This document shows, piece by piece, positions 40,680 through 44,357 of a DNA stretch of 44,357 nt. The notes beneath the pieces were generated by a model that had not been told where the DNA came from, ran no database searches, and saw only the letters and a list, made by a program, of their open reading frames with translations. Position numbers and translations under genes: made by a program. This stretch comes from Pimelobacter sp. (GTDB lineage Bacteria > Actinomycetota > Actinomycetes > Propionibacteriales > Nocardioidaceae), in the NCBI GenBank assembly GCA_002698575.1, contig NZZG01000181.1, positions 1-44,357 on the forward strand. The letters are read 5' to 3'. How positions within the stretch are numbered: the stretch's first letter is position 1; every line of letters begins with the position of its first letter.

Positions 40680-41471
40680 ATGAGCATCATGAAGCGGATG
40701 AGCCTGATCTTCCGAGCCAAGGCCAACAAGGCGCTCGACCGCGCCGAGGACCCCCGCGAGACGCTCGACTACAGCTATCAGCGTCAGCTCGAGCTGCTCA
40801 GCAACGTCCGGCGCGGGGTCGCCGACGTCGCCACGAGTCGCAAGCGGATCGAGCTCCAGCTCGCCCAGCTCGAGCAGCAGGCGGGCAAGCTCCAGGACCA
40901 GGCCGAGAAGGCCCTGCAGATGGACCGCGAGGACCTGGCCAGGGAGGCGCTGACCCGCAAGTCCGGTCTGGCCGGCCAGATCAACGACCTGAAGGCCCAG
41001 CACGCCCAGCTGCAGGGCGAGGAGGAGAAGCTGGTCAACGCCCAGCAGCGCCTCCAGGCCAAGGTCGAGTCCTTCCGGACCCGCAAGGAGACGATCAAGG
41101 CGACCTACACCGCCGCCGAGGCCCAGACCCGGATCAACGAGGCGGTCTCCGGCATCGGTGAGGAGATGGGCGATGTCGGCATGGCCATCCAGCGCGCCGA
41201 GGACAAGACCGCGACGATGCAGGCTCGCGCCGGGGCGATCGACGAGCTGATCGCCTCGGGCGCCCTCGACGACGCCGCGTCCCAGGGCTCCGGCGACGAC
41301 ATCGCCCGCGAGCTGGAGTCGATGAGCTCCCAGGCCGACGTGGAGATGGAGTTGATGCGGCTCAAGGGGCTATCCACCCCCGGCGCCCCGGGCGCCATCG
41401 AGTCCGGGGCCGGTGACACCTCCGACGTCGTGTCGTCGGAGGCCCCGCAGGCCGAGGGTGAGCAGCGGTGA
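40680..41471 (+). CDS. pspA: Phage shock protein A (PspA/IM30 family)
   Basis: A 263-residue envelope-stress effector. It has the family N-terminal amphipathic helix (SIMKRMSLIFRAKANKALDRA), followed by a long coiled coil to about residue 200 (KRIELQLAQLEQQAGKLQDQ and AQLQGEEEKLVNAQQRLQAK). PspA proteins bind stressed inner membranes and assemble on them. A low-complexity tail of about 50 residues replaces regulatory helices. Start ATG 40680 from the TAGGGT box. The next three genes (pspAA, an M48 protease, pspAB) make the actinobacterial Psp module. The stop overlaps pspAA. Confidence 0.94.
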   Translation: MSIMKRMSLIFRAKANKALDRAEDPRETLDYSYQRQLELLSNVRRGVADVATSRKRIELQLAQLEQQAGKLQDQAEKALQMDREDLAREALTRKSGLAGQINDLKAQHAQLQGEEEKLVNAQQRLQAKVESFRTRKETIKATYTAAEAQTRINEAVSGIGEEMGDVGMAIQRAEDKTATMQARAGAIDELIASGALDDAASQGSGDDIARELESMSSQADVEMELMRLKGLSTPGAPGAIESGAGDTSDVVSSEAPQAEGEQR

Positions 41472-41746
41472 TCATCCGGGTGCTGGGTGAGGGCCAGTAC
41501 GACGTGGCCGACCACGCACTCGACCGGCTCAACGAGCTCGACTCCGCCGTGGAGGCGGCCGTCGCGGCCTCCGACGAGGCGGCCTTCGACGAGGCGCTGG
41601 CGGCGCTCCTGGACGGCGTCCGCACCGTCGGCGTGCCCCACGACCTGGACTCCCTCGACGAGTCCGACCTCATCCTCCCCCCGGCGGGGGCCTCGATCGA
41701 CGAGGTGCGGGAGATGCTCGACGACGACGGCCTGATCCCCGGTTGA
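41468..41746 (+). CDS. pspAA: PspAA, PspA-associated protein
   Basis: A 92-residue acidic protein beginning MIIRVLGEGQYDVADHALDR, which matches the PspAA family found after pspA in actinobacteria. It has regular helical and strand segments, a run SAVEAAVAASDEAAFDEALAAL, and a conserved end (GASIDEVREMLDDDGLIPG). No enzymatic motif. GTG 41468 overlaps the pspA stop as GTGA, so it is coupled to pspA. It probably binds or modulates PspA; this is from family context. Confidence 0.88.
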   Translation: MIIRVLGEGQYDVADHALDRLNELDSAVEAAVAASDEAAFDEALAALLDGVRTVGVPHDLDSLDESDLILPPAGASIDEVREMLDDDGLIPG

Positions 41747-41809
41747 GGCGCGGACGAGGCCACAGGTAGGACACAGCAGGACCGGGGGCCCGTGCTTGGA
41801 TCCCCGCGG

Positions 41810-41815
41810 CACACT
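41810..41815 (+). promoter_or_regulatory. Possible -10 box of htpX-like gene
   Basis: CACACT is followed by exactly 6 nt and the ATG at 41822. The first base is not T, so this is weaker than the other boxes; pspAA ends 75 bp upstream and readthrough is an alternative. Confidence 0.3.
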
Positions 41816-41821
41816 GGGCTC

Positions 41822-42760
41822 ATGGCTCGTTCACGTTTCGTCGGTGACCCCGGGCTGACCGCCCGGATGACACTCGTCATGTTCTTGCTGGGCGGTGTCT
41901 TCGTCGCCCTGATCGCCGCCTTGATGGCGATCTTCGCGAGCAACGGCGGAGTGGGGATCGCCATGCTGATCGGGCTCGCCGGCATCGGGGTGGCGATCTA
42001 CCAGTGGTACTCCTCCGACACCGTCGCGATGAAGGCCATGCGGGCTCGTGAGGTCACCGCGCAGCAGGCGCCGGAGCTGCACGCGATGATCGATCGGCTC
42101 TGCACGATGGCCGACATGCCCAAGCCTCGGGTCGGTATCGCCGACACGTCGGTTCCCAACGCATTCGCGACCGGTCGTTCGCCCGACAGGGCCGTGGTCT
42201 GCGTGACCACCGGCATCCTCGGCATGTTGACCGCCGAGGAGCTCGAGGGCGTGCTCGCCCACGAGCTGTCCCACGTCGCCCACCGCGACGTGCTCGTGAT
42301 GACGGTGGCCAGCTCGGCGGGGATCGCGGCCGGGATGCTCACCCAGGGTGCCCAGTACGGCATGTTCTTCGGCGGGTTCGGCGGCAACCGCCGCGACAAC
42401 AACAACAACGGCCTGCCGATCTGGTTGCTGGTGCTCGTCGTGAGCCTGGTCGTGTACGCCGTCAGCTTCGTGCTGCTGCGTCTGCTCTCGCGCTACCGGG
42501 AGATGTCGGCGGACCGCGCCGGCGCCTACCTGACGATGAAGCCGGCCGCCCTGGCCTCGGCACTGCAGAAGATCAGCGGCGAGATCAACACCATCCCGCA
42601 CAAGGACCTGCGTCAGGTGAGCGCCGCCAGCGCGCTCTGCATCGCTCCCGCCGTCGCCGGCGTCTCGCTGAACACCCTGACCTCCACGCACCCGTCCCTC
42701 GAGCAACGGCTCGAGCAGCTGGCGGGCATCCAGGCGGAGCTCGGCAGGCCAACTCGATGA
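41822..42760 (+). CDS. htpX: HtpX-like M48 membrane metalloprotease
   Basis: A 312-residue integral membrane protease. Two N-terminal helices (LVMFLLGGVFVALIAALMAI and VGIAMLIGLAGIGVAIYQW) are followed by the cytoplasmic zinc motif VLAHELSHVAHRDV (His147) and the downstream Glu in YREMSADRAGAYL, then two more helices including IWLLVLVVSLVVYAVSFVLL. HtpX degrades misfolded membrane proteins. Encoding between pspAA and pspAB ties it to membrane stress. An ATG 10 codons upstream is in frame, but 41822 is preferred for the -10 spacing and the MARSRFVGDPGLTARM start. Its stop starts a mini-ORF relay to pspAB. Confidence 0.93.
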   Translation: MARSRFVGDPGLTARMTLVMFLLGGVFVALIAALMAIFASNGGVGIAMLIGLAGIGVAIYQWYSSDTVAMKAMRAREVTAQQAPELHAMIDRLCTMADMPKPRVGIADTSVPNAFATGRSPDRAVVCVTTGILGMLTAEELEGVLAHELSHVAHRDVLVMTVASSAGIAAGMLTQGAQYGMFFGGFGGNRRDNNNNGLPIWLLVLVVSLVVYAVSFVLLRLLSRYREMSADRAGAYLTMKPAALASALQKISGEINTIPHKDLRQVSAASALCIAPAVAGVSLNTLTSTHPSLEQRLEQLAGIQAELGRPTR

Positions 42761-42789
42761 GGGCCAACTCCATAAGGGCCCCGCGATGA
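42757..42789 (+). CDS. Mini-ORF A between htpX and pspAB (10 codons)
   Basis: It starts with an ATG that overlaps the htpX stop (CGATGA) and reads MRANSIRAPR before a TGA that overlaps the next mini-ORF. Imperfect GATGAGGGCC repeats make up this gap, so it may be a by-product of duplication. Translation is unproven. Confidence 0.4.
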   Translation: MRANSIRAPR

Positions 42790-42800
42790 GGGCCCGCTGA
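42786..42800 (+). CDS. Mini-ORF B between htpX and pspAB (MRAR)
   Basis: ATG AGG GCC CGC TGA. Its start overlaps the stop of mini-ORF A as ATGA, and its stop overlaps the pspAB ATG as TGATG. Together the two mini-ORFs bridge the whole 39-nt gap in a chain of stop-start overlaps. Confidence 0.4.
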   Translation: MRAR

Positions 42801-43393
42801 TGGGGCTCCTGCGCAGCCTGATGGGCCGGTCGCGGCCGGTCCAGGCCAACCTCGACGCCCTGTTCGGCGTGCCCAGCGCCGCGATCACTCTGCAGACCTC
42901 GATCGGTCTCGTACCGACCGGGGACGGTGCGGTCTGCTACCGCGCGCCGGCGGGCTCGGGGTTCGCCCAGGCGCAGTCGGACATGGTCGAGCTGCTCGAG
43001 AGTGCCTCGGACGCGCCGCAGGTCCGGGTGACGCAGGACGGGTTCGGCTACTCCTGGCTCGAGGTCGACCACCCGCCGTACGACCCGGTCGCCGGCGATC
43101 TCGGCGGGCTCTGCACCGATCTGCACGCGGTCAACACGACGCTCGAGGGTGCTGGGTTCGGGCCCTCGCTGCTGTGCTCGCTCGTCCCGTTCGTCGACGA
43201 CACCGGCCGCTCGGTCGGGCTCGTGTACCTCTACAAGCAGGGCACGTTCTATCCCTTCGCGCCGAAGCCCGGTGGCGCGAAGGAGCGCGACAACCTGCTG
43301 GAGATCCAGGTCCGCGAGGCGCTCCGCGGCGAGCTGCTGGTCGAGGAGGACCTCTCGCGCTGGTTGGCGCTCTGGGGAGCCCCCGGGCTGTGA
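42800..43393 (+). CDS. pspAB: PspAB, PspA-associated protein
   Basis: A 197-residue protein beginning MGLLRSLMGRSRPVQANLDA, which matches the PspAB family of actinobacterial Psp modules. It has no signal peptide or membrane helix. Conserved blocks are LFGVPSAAITLQTSIGL, FGYSWLEVDHPPYDPVAGDL, and GLVYLYKQGTFYPFAP. Its biochemistry is not known. ATG 42800 follows a weak GAGGG and the mini-ORF relay; coupling to htpX is likely. It ends the module; a histidine kinase gene follows. Confidence 0.88.
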   Translation: MGLLRSLMGRSRPVQANLDALFGVPSAAITLQTSIGLVPTGDGAVCYRAPAGSGFAQAQSDMVELLESASDAPQVRVTQDGFGYSWLEVDHPPYDPVAGDLGGLCTDLHAVNTTLEGAGFGPSLLCSLVPFVDDTGRSVGLVYLYKQGTFYPFAPKPGGAKERDNLLEIQVREALRGELLVEEDLSRWLALWGAPGL

Positions 43394-43440
43394 GCCCCGC
43401 GGTTTCGCTGATTCGGGCCGCGGACGCGCCGGCACGCCAG

Positions 43441-43446
43441 TAGTCT
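43441..43446 (+). promoter_or_regulatory. -10 box before histidine kinase gene
   Basis: TAGTCT would start transcription near 43453, giving a leader of about 24 nt with GAGG before the ATG at 43477. Confidence 0.4.
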
Positions 43447-43476
43447 GCGCGCGTCGCTCGTGGGTACGAGGACCGC

Positions 43477-44357
43477 ATGACGGGGGTGAGGATGGCCGAC
43501 ATCGACGGGCAGCAGCGCGCCGAGGAGATCGAGCGCTACGACGTGCTGCACCACCCCCCGCGCAGCGAGCTGGTGGCGATCGTCGAGCTGGCAGCCCAGA
43601 TCTGCGGCACCTCCATGGCCACGATCAACCTGATCACCGACATCGAGCAGCACCAGGTCGCCGCCCACGGCTTCCCTGCCGACGTGTGCCGGCGCGAGGA
43701 CTCGATGTGCGCGGCGATCCTGCACGAGAAGCAGACGCCCATCGTCGTCGCGGACGCCTCGCTCGACGCTCGATTCCGGGACAACCCGTTCGTCACCGGG
43801 GTCATCGGCAACGTCCGGTTCTACGCCTCGCACAAGCTGGTCACCTTCCAGGGCGTCACGATCGGCACCCTGTGCGTCTTCGACGAGCAGCCTCGCCACC
43901 TCGAGAAACACCAGCACGAGGCGCTCGGCACGCTCGCGGAGCGGATCGTCGACATCCTGGAGTTGTCCCTGCGCAGCCGGCAGCTCGCCCGCTCCAACGA
44001 ACGGCTCTCCGACTTCGCCGGACGCGTCAGCCACGACCTGAAGTCTCCGCTCTCGAGCGTGGCGCTCTCCCTCGGCCTGATCAAGGAGCAGCTGGCCGCC
44101 GGTGCCCCCGGCGATGACATCGCCCGGCTGCTCGAACGCGCGATCAGCGGCAGCGAGCGGATGGCCAACCTCATCGACGAGGTCCTCGCCTTCTCCGCCG
44201 TCGGGGGCCGGCTCGAGATGCAGCGGGTGTCCCTGGACCGTGTGGTGGACGAGGCCCTGGCTGACGCGGACAGCAGGTTGGCCGACGTCGTGGTGGACAA
44301 GGCGCCGCTGCCCGACGTCGAAGGGGACCCCGGCCAGCTGCGATCGGTCTTCCAGAA
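43477..44357 (+). CDS. GAF-domain sensor histidine kinase (3' end outside window)
   Basis: At least 293 residues. The GAF domain (about residues 25-165) shows ELAAQICGTSMATINLITD, DSMCAAILHEKQTPIVVADA, and VTFQGVTIGTLCVFDEQPRH. A HisKA dimerisation helix follows with the phospho-His in FAGRVSHDLKSPLSSVALS, then RMANLIDEVLAFSAVGG. The start of the HATPase domain follows (LPDVEGDPGQLRSVFQ, the N-box) and is cut off by the window end. There is no membrane helix, so it is probably cytoplasmic and senses a small ligand or redox state. ATG 43477 has GAGG 5 nt upstream; ATG 43492 is a possible alternative. The partner regulator would lie outside the window. Confidence 0.9.
   Translation, partial: MTGVRMADIDGQQRAEEIERYDVLHHPPRSELVAIVELAAQICGTSMATINLITDIEQHQVAAHGFPADVCRREDSMCAAILHEKQTPIVVADASLDARFRDNPFVTGVIGNVRFYASHKLVTFQGVTIGTLCVFDEQPRHLEKHQHEALGTLAERIVDILELSLRSRQLARSNERLSDFAGRVSHDLKSPLSSVALSLGLIKEQLAAGAPGDDIARLLERAISGSERMANLIDEVLAFSAVGGRLEMQRVSLDRVVDEALADADSRLADVVVDKAPLPDVEGDPGQLRSVFQ

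Overview
The window is chromosomal DNA of a very high-GC actinobacterium, most likely Nocardioides or a close relative in the Nocardioidaceae. The signs are near-saturated G/C at third codon positions, many GTG starts, TANNNT -10 boxes placed 6-8 nt from start codons (leaderless genes), and the order ispG - GNAT - proS - DUF4439 - rimP - nusA - ylxR - infB - rbfA - truB - ribF - rpsO - pnp - M16 protease - dapB. Most of it is conserved core genome. I see no prophage, insertion sequence, CRISPR array, tRNA or rRNA.

Layout. 1-6.7 kb: tail of an unknown gene, ispG (isoprenoid precursors), a two-part GNAT, a DoxX-like membrane protein, DUF1499 and a secreted beta-propeller protein on the minus strand, proS and a HAD phosphatase. 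6.9-9.1 kb: a secreted metzincin protease and a minus-strand pair of ferritin-like proteins, one of them a Tat lipoprotein. 9.3-17.9 kb: the transcription/translation block rimP-nusA-ylxR-infB-rbfA-truB-ribF plus a six-helix membrane protein. 17.8-22.5 kb: class E sortase and a PTS core (DeoR regulator, 1-phosphofructokinase, HPr) divergent from Enzyme I. 22.5-25.5 kb: a molybdopterin oxidoreductase and a secreted HNH nuclease lipoprotein. 25.7-31.4 kb: rpsO, pnp, M16 protease, methyltransferase, dapB. 31.5-37.2 kb: secreted thermolysin-type protease, an oversized zinc dehydrogenase and, divergent from it, a mannitol-type PTS permease. 37.3-39.9 kb: AzlC/AzlD amino-acid exporter, GNAT, aldo/keto reductase. 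40.0-43.4 kb: DUF3043 and the envelope-stress module pspA-pspAA-htpX-pspAB. 43.5 kb to the end: a truncated GAF histidine kinase.

How the parts connect. Enzyme I and HPr (18.5-22.5 kb) can phosphorylate the MtlA-type permease at 35.2 kb. The zinc dehydrogenase beside it is the likely oxidoreductase for the imported polyol phosphate. The DeoR protein probably controls both divergent PTS promoters through two direct repeats 20 bp apart.

The most unusual signals are non-coding or almost so. (1) A relay of three minimal ORFs joined by ATGA overlaps, followed by a stem-loop, sits just before infB. (2) A second relay of two mini-ORFs bridges htpX and pspAB. (3) Near-identical 30-bp palindromic elements lie about 100 bp upstream of both secreted metalloprotease genes. 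(4) One 10-bp palindrome supplies the -10 box to two divergent leaderless genes. (5) Twin hairpins with wobble-preserving differences lie between infB and rbfA, and a 30-bp perfect inverted repeat follows the aldo/keto reductase gene.
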